The position numbers and the translations under genes are program-made. This document shows, one piece after another, positions 1 through 9,130 of a DNA stretch of 64,000 nucleotides; positions within the stretch are counted from its first letter, which is position 1, and each line of letters begins with the position of its first letter. Source of the stretch: Sagittula stellata E-37 (GTDB lineage: Bacteria; Pseudomonadota; Alphaproteobacteria; Rhodobacterales; Rhodobacteraceae); NCBI RefSeq assembly GCF_039724765.1, contig NZ_CP155729.1, positions 806,001-870,000 of the forward strand. Direction: 5' to 3'. The notes under the pieces are model-generated. The model was not told where the DNA came from. It worked only from the letters and a program-made list of their open reading frames with translations, and ran no database searches.

Positions 1-32
1 GAGAACGGTTTCGGTGGCGAGGGTGATAGGCG

Positions 33-542
33 ATGGACAGACGGACGTCATTCCGGCTTTCCGAGCGGCTGATGGGCATGGACGAGGCCACATGGGCCCG
101 TCACGCAAATCCGTGGAGCGCGTGGTCGCGGGTCACGATCCTGCCGCTTTTGGCGCTGGCGATCTGGAGCCGCGTGTGGATCGGTGGCTGGGCGCTGCTG
201 CCCGTCGTCGCGGTGCTGTTGTGGATCTGGCTGAACCCTCGGCTGTTCCCGGTGCCCGACACCACGGACGCCTGGATGACACAGGCGGTTCTGGGAGAGC
301 GTGACTGGCTGGCCCATGGCGACAAGCCCGAGGTGGCGCACCACCGTCCCACGGTGCGTCTTCTGACGGGCGCCAGCGGACTTGGCAGCGTCGTGTTGAT
401 CGCCGGGCTGGTCTGGCTGAACCTCTCTCTGACGCTGCTGGGCCTCGTCCTCGCCATGGGTGGCAAGCTGTGGCTGATGGACGTGATGGTGCGGGCCCGG
501 CGCGATCTGGCCGCGGCGGGACGGGATACGGTCAGTATTTGA
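33..542 (+). CDS. DUF6653-like small membrane protein
   Basis: A 169-residue protein that I place in the uncharacterised DUF6653 family. The N-terminus is polar and carries the motif WARHANPWS at residues 21-29. Two hydrophobic hairpins follow (about 34-66 and 112-145), so it is probably an inner-membrane protein with short loops. The C-terminus is basic (RARRDLAAAGR), which fits a cytoplasmic tail. The last 11 nt overlap the end of the convergent cysteine-synthase-like gene. No function can be inferred from its neighbours. The start is the first ATG; an upstream GTG in another frame gives no recognisable protein. The family assignment is from memory of the N-terminal motif and is moderately sure. 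Confidence 0.75.
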   Translation: MDRRTSFRLSERLMGMDEATWARHANPWSAWSRVTILPLLALAIWSRVWIGGWALLPVVAVLLWIWLNPRLFPVPDTTDAWMTQAVLGERDWLAHGDKPEVAHHRPTVRLLTGASGLGSVVLIAGLVWLNLSLTLLGLVLAMGGKLWLMDVMVRARRDLAAAGRDTVSI

Positions 543-1452
543 GGCCCGTGTCGCAAAGCACGGTCACCACCGTCGCGTCCCGAGCCACGCGCCCCGATGC
601 CAGCAACCTGGACGCGGCGCAGACGTTGGCGGCGGCGGAAAAGCCCACGTACAGGCCCTCCTGTGTGGCCAGTCGGCGGTGCCAGTCGATGACGTCTTCG
701 TCGGTCACGGTCAGGCCGAAATCCATCAGCGCGGCGTCCCAGTGCGGCGGCACGGTGCCGTAGCCGGTGCCTTGCAGCATGTGGCGGGCCTTGACCACGG
801 GTTTGCCCGCAAGCGGTTCGCTGCCTTCCGGTTCGACGGGCGCGCAGAGGATGCCCGGCTTGGCCGCCTTCAGCGCCTTTGCGATGCCCAGGTATGTCGA
901 GCCCGTGCCCACCGCCGCGACGAAGGCATCCAGCGGGCCGTCGGCCTGGGCAAGGATCTCGGCCCCGGTGATCTCGTGCGCGGCGATGCCTTCGGTCGCG
1001 TTGAACTGGTCGACGTAGAAGGCGCTCTCGGACTTGGCCAGGCGCTGCGCCTCATCCGCAGCGGCGGTGACATCCGCGCCCGTGACCTGACCGGGGGCGC
1101 CGTCGACCTGCGGGACAAGCACCACGCGCGCGCCGAGGCCCTCCATCATCCGGGCGCGGGCCGCGCTGTTGCCTGCCGACATCGTCGCGATGAAAGGGTG
1201 ACCGAGGGCGGCGCAAACGACAGCCAGCCCGGCGCCCATATTGCCGGAGGTCATCTCGACCACCGGCATACCCGGTTGCAGGCGGCCATCTGCGCGGGCG
1301 GCGCGCAGGATGGCCAGAGCGGCGCGGTCCTTGACGCTGCCGCCGGGCATCAGGAACTCTGCCTTCGCCAGGATGCGCCCCGGACCGTCATGGCAGCGGG
1401 TCAGTTCAATGAGGGGCGTGTTGCCGATGAGGTCGAGGACGGAGACGGGCAT
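532..1452 (-). CDS. cysteine synthase / cystathionine beta-synthase family PLP enzyme
   Basis: A 306-residue fold-type II PLP enzyme. The Schiff-base lysine is K41 in GGSVKDR, the substrate loop is TSGNMG (68-73; TSGNTG in classical CysK), the phosphate-binding loop is GTGSTYLG, and the C-terminal CDTGLKY matches the PDTGERY block of cysteine synthases. The family condenses O-acetylserine or a related activated serine with sulfide or another nucleophile in the cytoplasm. The divergence of the asparagine loop (Met for Thr) and of the C-terminus suggests a paralogue rather than the main CysK, so I give no symbol. It has a 107-bp gap before the convergent-side petC terminator region and no operon partner here. 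Confidence 0.88.
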   Translation of the reverse strand: MPVSVLDLIGNTPLIELTRCHDGPGRILAKAEFLMPGGSVKDRAALAILRAARADGRLQPGMPVVEMTSGNMGAGLAVVCAALGHPFIATMSAGNSAARARMMEGLGARVVLVPQVDGAPGQVTGADVTAAADEAQRLAKSESAFYVDQFNATEGIAAHEITGAEILAQADGPLDAFVAAVGTGSTYLGIAKALKAAKPGILCAPVEPEGSEPLAGKPVVKARHMLQGTGYGTVPPHWDAALMDFGLTVTDEDVIDWHRRLATQEGLYVGFSAAANVCAASRLLASGRVARDATVVTVLCDTGLKY

Positions 1453-1539
1453 GCGCGGACCTTTCCTTGATACCCGATGGGTAGCCGGTCACGCGGTCGG
1501 TGGCAAAGGGCGACAGGCCGCGCAAGGCCCCCGAAAGCA

Positions 1540-1569
1540 GAAAGCCCCGCCGGTCGGGGCGGGGCTTTC
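1540..1569 (-). terminator. terminator of the petABC operon
   Basis: An inverted repeat, AAAGCCCCGCC / GGCGGGGCTTT with a short loop, lies 22 bp beyond the petC stop codon. It has A/T tracts on both flanks, so it could work in either direction; only petC reads into it. Confidence 0.75.
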
Positions 1570-1590
1570 CGTTACTGTATCCGGTCCGGA

Positions 1591-2436
1591 TCAGGCGTTG
1601 GGCTTGCGCTTGATCGGTGCCCAGATGCGCTTGTTCACAAGGTACAGCAGGGCGGACATGATGATGAGGAAGAACACGCCGATAAAGCCTGCTTCCTTGC
1701 GGGCCATCATCTTCGGTTCCGCCGCCCACATCAGGAAGGCCGCGACGTCCTGCGCCTCATGGTGCAGGGAGTTGGAGTGGCCGTCGTCGAAGTCGACGTC
1801 CTCCCCGTACAGCGGCTGTGCCATGCCGATCCAGCTGCCCGGAACGGTGTGCTTGCCATTCTCGTCCAGACACTCGGCCGGGTAGCCGCCGGCGGTGAAC
1901 ACGGCGTTGTAGTTGCCGGGGAAGTCCTCGGGCGCACATTCCGGTGTCTCGTGGTAGCCGGAAAGCAGCGAGGCTATGTATTCCGCGCCGCCCATGCCTT
2001 TGAAGAACTGGTTGATGCCGAGACCGTAGGGACCGTGGAAACCGGCACGTGCCTTTGCCATCAGCGACAGGTCAGGTGCGCCCGCTGCGGTCACCGGCGG
2101 GAAGTTGTCCGCCGGAATGGCCGGCCGGAAATCGCCGTCGCCATCGGCCAGTTCCGCATCCCACACCTGGAAGTTCTCGGCGTAGGCGAAGACCTGGTCT
2201 TCGTTGTAGCCGAGCGCCGACAGGTCGCGGATCGGTACGTATTTCAGGCCGTGGCAGGCCGAGCAGATCTCCGTGTAGACCTTAAGGCCGCGCTGGAGCT
2301 GCATCTGGTCGTAGGCGCCGAAGGGGCCTTCGAAGGAGAACGCGAAGTCCTCGACGTGGGCCTCTCCCCCGGCGGCATGTGCGCCGGAGGCAAGACCGAT
2401 GGCCGTCAGGGCCGCGAAAGTGAGCTTCTTGAACAT
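1591..2436 (-). CDS. petC: cytochrome c1 of the bc1 complex
   Basis: A 281-residue precursor of the haem-c subunit of ubiquinol-cytochrome c reductase, which passes electrons from the Rieske protein to cytochrome c on the periplasmic side. Residues 1-21 are a signal peptide. The covalent haem site is CSACH at 58-62. A single C-terminal helix ([17 protein letters not shown]) followed by [10 protein letters not shown] anchors it in the inner membrane. The longer reading frame also offers an ATG at 2460 that overlaps the petB stop as ATGA. I chose 2436 because the signal peptide begins there and AAGGAT plus AAGAG precede it. Third gene of petABC. Confidence 0.95.
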   Translation of the reverse strand: MFKKLTFAALTAIGLASGAHAAGGEAHVEDFAFSFEGPFGAYDQMQLQRGLKVYTEICSACHGLKYVPIRDLSALGYNEDQVFAYAENFQVWDAELADGDGDFRPAIPADNFPPVTAAGAPDLSLMAKARAGFHGPYGLGINQFFKGMGGAEYIASLLSGYHETPECAPEDFPGNYNAVFTAGGYPAECLDENGKHTVPGSWIGMAQPLYGEDVDFDDGHSNSLHHEAQDVAAFLMWAAEPKMMARKEAGFIGVFFLIIMSALLYLVNKRIWAPIKRKPNA

Positions 2437-2456
2437 CTCTTGCGATCCTTTCGAGG

Positions 2457-3803
2457 TCATTCCGCCGGAGCGTTGGCGGTTTGGCCGGAAGTGTCGGACT
2501 TCGGCGGATAGTGCGCGTCGAAATCCTCTTCGATGGTCGTCGGGCGCGGCAGCGGCTTCTCGATCACGCCAAGTAGCGGCAGGATCACGAGGAAGTACGC
2601 GAACCAGTAGGCCGAAGCGATCAGCGAGAAGGAGGCGTAGGGCTCCTCTGCCGGCATCGCGCCGAGCCACATCAGGGCCATGAAGTCGATGACCAGAAGC
2701 CAGAACCACCACTTGAACATCGGGCGGTACTTGCCCGAACGCACGGACGAGGTGTCGAGCCAGGGTGCCAGTGCCATCGCGAGGATCGCGCCGAACATCG
2801 CCAGCACACCGAAGAACTTCGCGTCGATGATGCCGCCGGTGAGGAAGCTGGCGATCTGCACGACCCAGACCTCGGACGTGAACGCGCGCAGGATGGCGTA
2901 GAACGGCAGGAAGTACCATTCCGGCACGATGTGCGACGGCGTCGAGAGCGGGTTCGCCTCGATGTAGTTGTCCGGGTGGCCAAGGTAGTTCGGCATGAAG
3001 CCGACGATGGCGAAGAACACGGCCAGGATCACCGCCAGGGCGAAGAGGTCCTTGATCACGTAGTACGGCCAGAACGGAACGGTGTCCTTTTCGGCCTCTG
3101 CCTTCGACCCGCGGCGCACTTCGACACCGGTCGGGTTGTTGTTGCCCGTGGTGTGGAAGGCCCAGATGTGCACGGCGACGAGGGCCGCGATCACGAAGGG
3201 CAGAAGGTAGTGCAGCGAGAAGAAGCGGTTCAGCGTGGCGTTGTCTACCGCCGGTCCGCCCAGCAGCCAGGTCTGGATCGGCTCACCGATGAACGGAATG
3301 GCGCCGAACAGGCCGGTGATCACGGTCGCGCCCCAGAAGGACATCTGACCCCAGGGCAGCACGTAGCCCATGAAGGCGGTGCCCATCATGCAGAGGTAGA
3401 TCAGCATGCCGATGATCCACGTGATCTCGCGCGGGGCCTTGTAGGACCCGTAGTAGAGACCGCGGAAGATGTGCGCGTAGACCGCCACGAAGAACAGCGA
3501 GGCGCCGTTCATGTGCAGGTAACGGATGAAGTGACCGCCGTTCACGTTGCGCATGATGTGCTCGATCGAGGCGAAGGCAAAGTCGACATGCGGCGTGTAG
3601 TGCATCACGAGGACGACGCCCGTCGCGATCTGCAGTACCAGGCAGAAGGTCAGGATAATGCCCCAGATCCACATCCAGTTGAGGTTCTTGGGGGTGGGGA
3701 TCATGATGGTGTCGTAGAGCAGACCGACCACCGGAAGACGGGTATGCACCCACTTCTCGATGCCGGTCTTGGGCTCGTAATGATCGTGCGGGATTCCAGC
3801 CAT
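2457..3803 (-). CDS. petB: cytochrome b of the bc1 complex
   Basis: A 448-residue integral membrane protein that carries haems bL and bH and the quinol oxidation and quinone reduction sites. The four haem ligands H97, H111, H198 and H212 have the numbering known from Rhodobacter capsulatus, and the Qo-site motif PEWY is at 294-297. About eight helices are visible, with the extended C-terminal tail ([10 protein letters not shown]...) typical of alphaproteobacteria. It lies 12 bp downstream of petA and is followed closely by petC, the normal fbc operon order. Confidence 0.97.
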   Translation of the reverse strand: MAGIPHDHYEPKTGIEKWVHTRLPVVGLLYDTIMIPTPKNLNWMWIWGIILTFCLVLQIATGVVLVMHYTPHVDFAFASIEHIMRNVNGGHFIRYLHMNGASLFFVAVYAHIFRGLYYGSYKAPREITWIIGMLIYLCMMGTAFMGYVLPWGQMSFWGATVITGLFGAIPFIGEPIQTWLLGGPAVDNATLNRFFSLHYLLPFVIAALVAVHIWAFHTTGNNNPTGVEVRRGSKAEAEKDTVPFWPYYVIKDLFALAVILAVFFAIVGFMPNYLGHPDNYIEANPLSTPSHIVPEWYFLPFYAILRAFTSEVWVVQIASFLTGGIIDAKFFGVLAMFGAILAMALAPWLDTSSVRSGKYRPMFKWWFWLLVIDFMALMWLGAMPAEEPYASFSLIASAYWFAYFLVILPLLGVIEKPLPRPTTIEEDFDAHYPPKSDTSGQTANAPAE

Positions 3804-3815
3804 AGTGTGCCCTCC

Positions 3816-4418
3816 TCAGCCCAGCAGGATGGTCGATGCGTCGACCCAGGAGGTCGGCGGGATATGCAGGTTCTGCGGGGCCGGGCCTTTGCGGATCCGG
3901 CCGGCCATGTCGTAGTGCGAGCCGTGGCAGGGGCAGAACCAGCCTCCGAAATCGCCGGAGTCGCCAAGCGGGACACAGCCGAGGTGAGTGCAGACGCCCA
4001 TCTGGACAAGCCAGGTTTCGGCGACTTCGTCAGACCCTTCGGGGTTCGGCATGGTGCGGTTCTCGTCCGTCGCGGGAGCGTTCGGATCGATGTTGTCGTT
4101 CCGCGCAAGCGTGTCGACCAGCGGCGATGCGGACCCGTCGGCCAGGGCCTCGTCCTGCAGCTTGGCCTTCTCCACCTCATCCGGCGTCCGGTGGCGGATG
4201 AAGACCGGCTTGCCCAGCCACTTCACCGTGAGCTGCGAGCCCGGAGCCACGCCGGACACGTCGACGCGGATGGTGGACAGCGCCCGCACGTCGGCGGAGG
4301 GGTTCATCTGGTTGACCAGCGGCCAGACCGCGGCGCCCGCGGTGACAGCCCCGGCGCCGGCTGCGGCGTAATAGAGGAAGTCCCTGCGGGTGGCATCATG
4401 ATCGTCTGCGTGAGACAC
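3816..4418 (-). CDS. petA: Rieske iron-sulfur subunit of the bc1 complex
   Basis: A 200-residue Rieske protein. A twin-arginine signal (TRRDFLYY, 10-17) precedes a hydrophobic stretch that stays as the membrane anchor. The cluster box is CTHLGC (143-148) and CPCHGSH (162-168). This gives ligands C143, H145, C162 and H165 and a disulfide C148-C164. It accepts one electron from ubiquinol at the cytochrome b Qo site and delivers it to cytochrome c1. First gene of petABC. Confidence 0.97.
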   Translation of the reverse strand: MSHADDHDATRRDFLYYAAAGAGAVTAGAAVWPLVNQMNPSADVRALSTIRVDVSGVAPGSQLTVKWLGKPVFIRHRTPDEVEKAKLQDEALADGSASPLVDTLARNDNIDPNAPATDENRTMPNPEGSDEVAETWLVQMGVCTHLGCVPLGDSGDFGGWFCPCHGSHYDMAGRIRKGPAPQNLHIPPTSWVDASTILLG

Positions 4419-4520
4419 GATTGTCGCTCCCTTGTTTCGGGCCCGAGGAAGCGCCCTCCGGCCGACATACGTCCAATGAAGGGAACGAGTCGGACGACTC
4501 TCCCGTACATTTCAGAGCGG

Positions 4521-4549
4521 TATCTACCCGTCACCTTTCAGGTGGTAAA
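4521..4549 (-). promoter_or_regulatory. candidate sigma70 promoter of petABC
   Basis: On the minus strand, TTTACC (4549-4544) is separated by exactly 17 bp from TAGATA (4526-4521). That would start a transcript near 4514 with a leader of about 95 nt before petA. Found by eye; there is no experimental support. The rest of 4419-4649, between petA and the divergent outer-membrane gene, shows nothing else I recognise. Confidence 0.5.
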
Positions 4550-4649
4550 GCATCCAAAAGCCACAGATTGCGGTTCGTGCGCATGTGTCGCGGTTGAAAG
4601 CACGCATTTGCGGAGTTAGATGAGGACCCGAGCAGAGGGAGAAGACCCC

Positions 4650-5303
4650 ATGAAGCGCCTGATTCTTGCCGCGGGGTTGTCCTGCGCAGTGGCGGCCCCA
4701 GCGGCAGCAGAAACCGAGTTGTCCTTTTATCTGGGGTGGCAGACCCTCCCGCACAGCCGGATCACGGGCGAATTGCCCAACGGTGGCGGCTCGTACGACG
4801 AGCTCGTCGGCTGGGAAGGCAAACCCTTTGAAATGCCGCCCTATTACGGCGCGCGTGCCACGTGGTGGCGGACGGACACTCTGGGGTTCGGCGTGGAATA
4901 CACCCACACCAAAGCCTACGCCCCGAGCGATACCAAGAACGCGCTCGGCTTCTCGCGGCTGGAATTCACCGACGGCCACAACGTGGCGACCGTCAACGTG
5001 ATGAAGCGCTGGCCGGAGCTTTGGGGCAAGACGACGCCCTATGTCGGCGGCGGTCTGGGCGTGGCATTCCCGCATGTCGATGCGAAGCACAATTCCGGGT
5101 CGCGGACCTACGGGTTCCAGGTGACGGGCCCGGCGGCGCGCCTGATGGCCGGGGCCAGCTATCCGATCAACGACCGGTTCTCCGTCTTCGGGGAATACCA
5201 GTTCACCTATTCGTCGAACGAAGGTGAGTTCGACGATGGCGGAACATTCAAGACCGACATCAAGACAAACGCGCTGAACGTCGGCATTTCGATGAAGTTC
5301 TGA
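4650..5303 (+). CDS. outer membrane beta-barrel protein
   Basis: A 217-residue precursor. I start at the ATG at 4650 because the signal peptide ([20 protein letters not shown]) begins there and GAGGGAGAAG lies before it; the frame is open from 4620. The mature part alternates polar and aromatic residues in about eight strands and ends in [10 protein letters not shown], with a terminal Phe recognised by the BAM machinery. It resembles small eight-stranded barrels of the OmpW/Opa/OmpX type. The ligand or enzymatic role is unknown. It is transcribed alone, divergent from petABC. Confidence 0.8.
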   Translation: MKRLILAAGLSCAVAAPAAAETELSFYLGWQTLPHSRITGELPNGGGSYDELVGWEGKPFEMPPYYGARATWWRTDTLGFGVEYTHTKAYAPSDTKNALGFSRLEFTDGHNVATVNVMKRWPELWGKTTPYVGGGLGVAFPHVDAKHNSGSRTYGFQVTGPAARLMAGASYPINDRFSVFGEYQFTYSSNEGEFDDGGTFKTDIKTNALNVGISMKF

Positions 5304-5447
5304 TAGCGGCGCGGGGATCGCAGGGCAGGCGGCGCACAGCCCCGCCCTACCGGAAATCCGCGCCTTTTCAACGGCTTCCCATGACCTGACGGGACGCGCG
5401 GGGCGGCGTTTGGTACTGCCCCGCTGGCCTTGGCTTTGTCGCGCCCG

Positions 5448-6053
5448 TCAACCCGCAGGAAGTGTGGCCTTCATCGACTCGCGTTCGGCGAAGCGGGCGT
5501 ACCACTGCGCCAAGGCGTCGTGGCCGGTGCGCCAGCCGCGCACCTCGTGCCGGAAATCGAGGTATCCCAAGGCGCAGCCGACGGCGATCTGACCCATGTC
5601 GAGGGGGCCGGTCAGGTGGCTCATCCAGCGGGTTTCCAGCGCGTCGAGGGCGCGGGCGACCTTGCCCCACTGGCCTTCGATCCACTCCATCGAGACCTTC
5701 TCGGAAGGGCGGAACCGCTCTTCGTAGATGATGAGGACGGCGGCTTCGAGGATGCCGTCCGCCGTTGCCTCCAGCGTCAGCGTGTCCCAGATTCTGCTTT
5801 CAGGATAAAGGTTTGCCCCGGCCTTGGCATCGAGATAGCGGCAGATCACCCGGCTGTCGTACAGCGTGGGCGCGTTGTCGCGGATCAGGGCGGGGATCTT
5901 GCCCACCGGGTTCGCAGAGGTCAGCGTCGGGTCCGGCGAGATGGGCGAGGCCACCACGTCGATCTGTTCGACATCCCCGATCTGTCCCGTTTCGTGCAGG
6001 GTCACGAGGACCTTGCGCACAAAGGGCGAGGGCCCGGCCTTCAGAAGTTTCAT
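5448..6053 (-). CDS. glutathione S-transferase family protein
   Basis: A 201-residue cytosolic GST-like protein. The N-terminal thioredoxin-like half starts MKLLKAGPSPFVRKV, with the catalytic Ser/Cys region at SPFVRK. The cis-proline loop is GKIPAL and the glutathione gamma-glutamyl contact DSR follows (YDSRVICRYLD). The C-terminal half is the usual all-helical domain. The frame is open to 6083, but the ATG at 6053 fits the family N-terminus and has GGAG upstream. Such proteins conjugate or reduce electrophiles; the substrate cannot be told. Transcribed alone. Confidence 0.9.
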   Translation of the reverse strand: MKLLKAGPSPFVRKVLVTLHETGQIGDVEQIDVVASPISPDPTLTSANPVGKIPALIRDNAPTLYDSRVICRYLDAKAGANLYPESRIWDTLTLEATADGILEAAVLIIYEERFRPSEKVSMEWIEGQWGKVARALDALETRWMSHLTGPLDMGQIAVGCALGYLDFRHEVRGWRTGHDALAQWYARFAERESMKATLPAG

Positions 6054-6083
6054 GGAGGTTCTCCGCAAATTGTCTGCGTGCAT

Positions 6084-6551
6084 GATTGGCAGAGGCTCCC
6101 CGGTGTCTCAAGGGGCCGCGCGCGGCATGGCGTTAACCTGCCCTGCCGGGGCCTTGCCGGTTAACGACGCGCGCGGCGGGGTAACGCAGCGCACGGTGCA
6201 CAGCGCCACAGCATCTGGCCCCTCCAAGTGCCGTGCGCACAACGGATTAACGGATGTTAACCAATGCGCCGGGGGCATTAAGGGACGAACCGGCCGATTG
6301 GACCCCGATTCCCGGCCGGTTGTTAACCTTTGGACGATTCGGCCCTCGCGAAACCGTTGCGCGGGCTTTTTTCCTGTTAACCTGTCCGGGAACGGCCCGC
6401 GATGGCCGCGCGTCACGACCTTCACGATGGCGTTGGATCGCCGCGTCGCGCGTTCCCTTTCGCGCGGAATGACCCATACTCCTGCACAGAGGTGAAACCC
6501 ACGGGCCGCGCGTCTGCCGCGTGGCCGCACCGACCGAGAGGAGGCACCGCC
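6084..6551. other. non-coding region with clustered GTTAAC palindromes
   Basis: No convincing gene. The notable content is five GTTAAC hexamers (6132, 6160, 6256, 6322, 6376), a further TTAAC at 6247 and a TTAA at 6278, all within 250 bp of very GC-rich DNA. Two read GTTAACCTG and one GTTAACCTT. The pair at 6247/6257 is TTAA-N6-TTAACC, close to but not matching the CtrA consensus TTAA-N7-TTAAC. The region ends at the start of the exported intradiol-like gene. Confidence 0.55.
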
Positions 6552-7046
6552 ATGACCCCCAACCCCGGAACGTTCGGACCGATGACCCGCCGCAGCCTGA
6601 TCCTGACCGGCGCCGCCGGACTGGTGTCCGGCCTGAGCGTGCCCGCCCGCGCGGCGGGTGTCGCGCCGACGCCCTCGATGCGCGGCGGGGCGAACAACTA
6701 CCGTCCCGGCGCGCCCATCGTCGCGCGGATCGGCAACGGCGGCTTCCTGATGTCGGGCACCGTGCGCCGGGCAGGGGACGGCGCGCCGCTGGAAGGCGTG
6801 CGCATCCAGATCTGGGCGCACACCACCGAAGGCCATGAGCGCGACCCGCAAAGCCATGGCGCCACGCTGACCGACGCCGATGGCGTCTTTCGAATGGACA
6901 TGCCGCAGATCGTTCCGGCCTTTGGCCAGCCGCATGGGCACCTGGCCTATGACAGCGGCGATTTCGAGACGGTGTTCCTGCGGCCGGTGATGCGCAGCGC
7001 GCGGGAGACCAGCCTGAGCGCCGACTTCGTGCTGCAACCGGCGTGA
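6552..7046 (+). CDS. exported intradiol-dioxygenase-like protein
   Basis: A 164-residue protein with a twin-arginine-type signal (MTRRSLILTGAAGLVSG at 11-27) and cleavage expected after ARA. The mature part resembles the beta-sandwich core of intradiol (protocatechuate/catechol) dioxygenases: GTVRRAGDGAPLEGVRIQIW, then TDADGVFRM, then PHGHLAYDS. The HxH pair (PHGHL) could match the iron-ligand histidines, but I cannot find the two tyrosine ligands, so aromatic ring cleavage should not be assumed. ATG at 6552 follows GAGAGGAGGC, a good Shine-Dalgarno. It precedes the ferric-reductase-like gene by 13 bp, so the two are probably co-transcribed. Confidence 0.75.
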   Translation: MTPNPGTFGPMTRRSLILTGAAGLVSGLSVPARAAGVAPTPSMRGGANNYRPGAPIVARIGNGGFLMSGTVRRAGDGAPLEGVRIQIWAHTTEGHERDPQSHGATLTDADGVFRMDMPQIVPAFGQPHGHLAYDSGDFETVFLRPVMRSARETSLSADFVLQPA

Positions 7047-7059
7047 CGCGCCGGTCGCC

Positions 7060-7647
7060 ATGCGTCGATACCTGATCTGGGGCGGGCTGGGCCTGATCGC
7101 CGTGGCCGCATTGGGAGAGGCGGCGTTCAGCCCGCTGCTTCAATGGCGGCAGCCGGTCTATATCGCCGCCGGTTTCGCGGGCATCGTGGCGCTGCTGCTG
7201 GTGCTGGCCCAGCCGCTTCTGGCGGGCGGTCTGTTGCCCGGCGTGCGGATGGCGGTGGGGCGGCGGCTGCATCGCTGGACGGGGGCCGCACTGCTGGGTG
7301 CGGTGCTGGTGCATGTGGGCGGGCTTTGGGTGACATCGCCGCCCGACATGGTGGATGCGCTGACCTTCACCTCGCCCACGCCGTTTTCGCCCTGGGGCGT
7401 GGTGGCGATGTGGGCGCTGTTCGGGACCGCCGTTCTGGCCGGTCTGCGCAACCGGCTGAGCGCGCGGGTCTGGCGGCTGGGGCATTGTGTGCTGGCGGTG
7501 GTGATCGTGGCGGGCAGTGTCACGCACGCCCTGCTGATCGAGGGCACGATGGGCCCCGTGTCGAAGGTGGTTCTTTGCGCCGTGACCGTGGCCGTGCTTT
7601 TGCGGGTGCTGCTGCGGCTTCGGGTCTGGCGGCTGGTGGCGCGCTAG
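7060..7647 (+). CDS. ferric-reductase-like transmembrane protein
   Basis: A 195-residue integral membrane protein with six hydrophobic segments and no soluble flavin domain. Histidines in LHRWTGAALLGAVLVHVGG and in LGHCVLAVVIVAGSVTHAL are spaced like the bis-histidyl haem ligands of the ferric-reductase/NOX transmembrane fold. In this family the membrane haems carry electrons across the inner membrane, often to a periplasmic partner. The exported protein encoded 13 bp upstream is the obvious candidate partner; that pairing is inference from position. Confidence 0.78.
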   Translation: MRRYLIWGGLGLIAVAALGEAAFSPLLQWRQPVYIAAGFAGIVALLLVLAQPLLAGGLLPGVRMAVGRRLHRWTGAALLGAVLVHVGGLWVTSPPDMVDALTFTSPTPFSPWGVVAMWALFGTAVLAGLRNRLSARVWRLGHCVLAVVIVAGSVTHALLIEGTMGPVSKVVLCAVTVAVLLRVLLRLRVWRLVAR

Positions 7648-7733
7648 GGGCGGCGCTTTGGCGGCTGCGTCCGCAGGGGCACCGGAGCGGGCGTCCGTGC
7701 GGCATGGGGAGTCAAGCGCTGGATAAATTGGGT

Positions 7734-7762
7734 AAAGGCCCCGGATCGGCTTCGGGGCCTTT
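7734..7762. terminator. bidirectional terminator between ferric-reductase-like gene and cydX
   Basis: Perfect 10-bp stem AAAGGCCCCG / CGGGGCCTTT around a 9-nt loop. It lies between two convergent units, with T runs available on each strand. Confidence 0.8.
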
Positions 7763-7788
7763 CATGATTTCCGGCGTGCCCCGGATCG

Positions 7789-7941
7789 TCAGCCCGCGGA
7801 GTCTCGGCGGGCGGCTTCGTCTTCGGCACGGTCCGCGTCCTCGGCGGTCCACGCGTCCGAGCGCAGTTCCAGCCACATTGCGTTCATCACCGCGAAGAGC
7901 GCGGCCAGCGGGAGGCCCAGAAGCCAAGCGAAGTACCACAT
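7789..7941 (-). CDS. cydX: cytochrome bd small subunit CydX
   Basis: A 50-residue protein starting MWYFAWLLGLPLAALFAV, the characteristic single helix of CydX/YbgT that stabilises the haems of cytochrome bd oxidase, followed by an acidic tail (DADRAEDEAARRD). It lies 20 bp after cydB in the same direction, which makes the assignment secure despite its size. GGAAAGGAGACGGGAT upstream gives a good ribosome site. Confidence 0.92.
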   Translation of the reverse strand: MWYFAWLLGLPLAALFAVMNAMWLELRSDAWTAEDADRAEDEAARRDSAG

Positions 7942-7961
7942 ATCCCGTCTCCTTTCCGGTA

Positions 7962-9125
7962 TCAGTAAAGCGTGTCGGATTTGCCGGTCACCTCGTCCTC
8001 GGTGACCTTGCCCCAGAGCACCCGGTAGACCCAAGCGGTGTACATCAGGATCAGGGGCATGAAGATCACCGCGCAGACCAGCATGATGAACAGCGTCAGG
8101 TGCGAGGACGAGGCGTCCCACACCGTCAGCGAGCTGTCCGGGTCCACGGTGGACGGCAGGATGAACGGGAACATCGTCAGCCCGACGCTCGATATCACGC
8201 CGAGGATGCCGAGTTTCGAGGCCAGCAGCGTCGTCACCTCGCGTCCGGCCTTCAGCCCCATGACGGCGAGCGCGATCCCGGCAAAGCCCATCAGCGGCGC
8301 CACGGCGATCCACGGGCGTTCGGCATAGGCCGACAGCCACGAACCGCCGCGCATCACCTCGCTCAGGAGGGGGTTCGATGGCCCGTCCGTCACCGCCTCT
8401 GCGGTGAAGGCGTAGCCGTCGATACCCACCGCCAGCCACAGCCCGGCCAGCGCGTAGCCGCCCGCCGCGACCATCCCGGCGGTCACGCCGATGGCGCGGG
8501 CCCGGTCCTTCACCGCGCCTTCGGTCTTCACCGACAGCCAGGCCGCGCCGTGCATCAGCAGCATCGACAGCGACACCACGCCCGCCAGCAGCGCGAAGGG
8601 CCGCAGCAGGCCCACGAACTTGCCCAGCATCGAGCCGTCGTACATCGGCATCAGGTCCTGCGTCAGGTGGAACGGCACGCCCAGAAGCACATTGCCCACC
8701 GCGACACCGAACAGCGTCGCCGGCACCGCGCCGCCCGCGAACAGCGCCCAGTCCCAGCGTTCCCGCCAGGTCGGGTCCTCGCGCTTCGAGCGGTACTTGA
8801 ACGCCACCGGGCGCACGATCAGCGCGGCGAGGATCACGAACATCGCAAGGTAGAACCCGCTGAACGACACCGCATAGAGCGGCGGCCACGCGGCGAAGAT
8901 CGCCCCGCCGCCCAGGATGAACCACACCTGGTTGCCTTCCCACACCGGGCCGACGGTGTTGATGACCACGCGGCGCTCCACGTCGGTCTTCGCCACGAAG
9001 GGCAGCAGCGCGCCAACGCCCATGTCGAAACCGTCCGTCAGGGCGAAACCGATCAGCAGCACGCCCAGCAGGCCCCACCAGATGACGCGCAGCGTCTCGA
9101 AATCTATCAGGTCCGAAAGGATCAT
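7962..9125 (-). CDS. cydB: cytochrome bd ubiquinol oxidase subunit II
   Basis: A 387-residue polytopic membrane protein with about nine helices. Family landmarks include the N-terminal WWGLLGVLLIGFALTDGFDMGVGALLPF and GPVWEGNQVWFI. CydB supports haem insertion and quinol oxidation by CydA. The oxidase reduces O2 to water at low oxygen without proton pumping and is relatively resistant to NO. It sits 5 bp downstream of cydA and upstream of cydX. Confidence 0.97.
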   Translation of the reverse strand: MILSDLIDFETLRVIWWGLLGVLLIGFALTDGFDMGVGALLPFVAKTDVERRVVINTVGPVWEGNQVWFILGGGAIFAAWPPLYAVSFSGFYLAMFVILAALIVRPVAFKYRSKREDPTWRERWDWALFAGGAVPATLFGVAVGNVLLGVPFHLTQDLMPMYDGSMLGKFVGLLRPFALLAGVVSLSMLLMHGAAWLSVKTEGAVKDRARAIGVTAGMVAAGGYALAGLWLAVGIDGYAFTAEAVTDGPSNPLLSEVMRGGSWLSAYAERPWIAVAPLMGFAGIALAVMGLKAGREVTTLLASKLGILGVISSVGLTMFPFILPSTVDPDSSLTVWDASSSHLTLFIMLVCAVIFMPLILMYTAWVYRVLWGKVTEDEVTGKSDTLY

Positions 9126-9130
9126 ATCGT

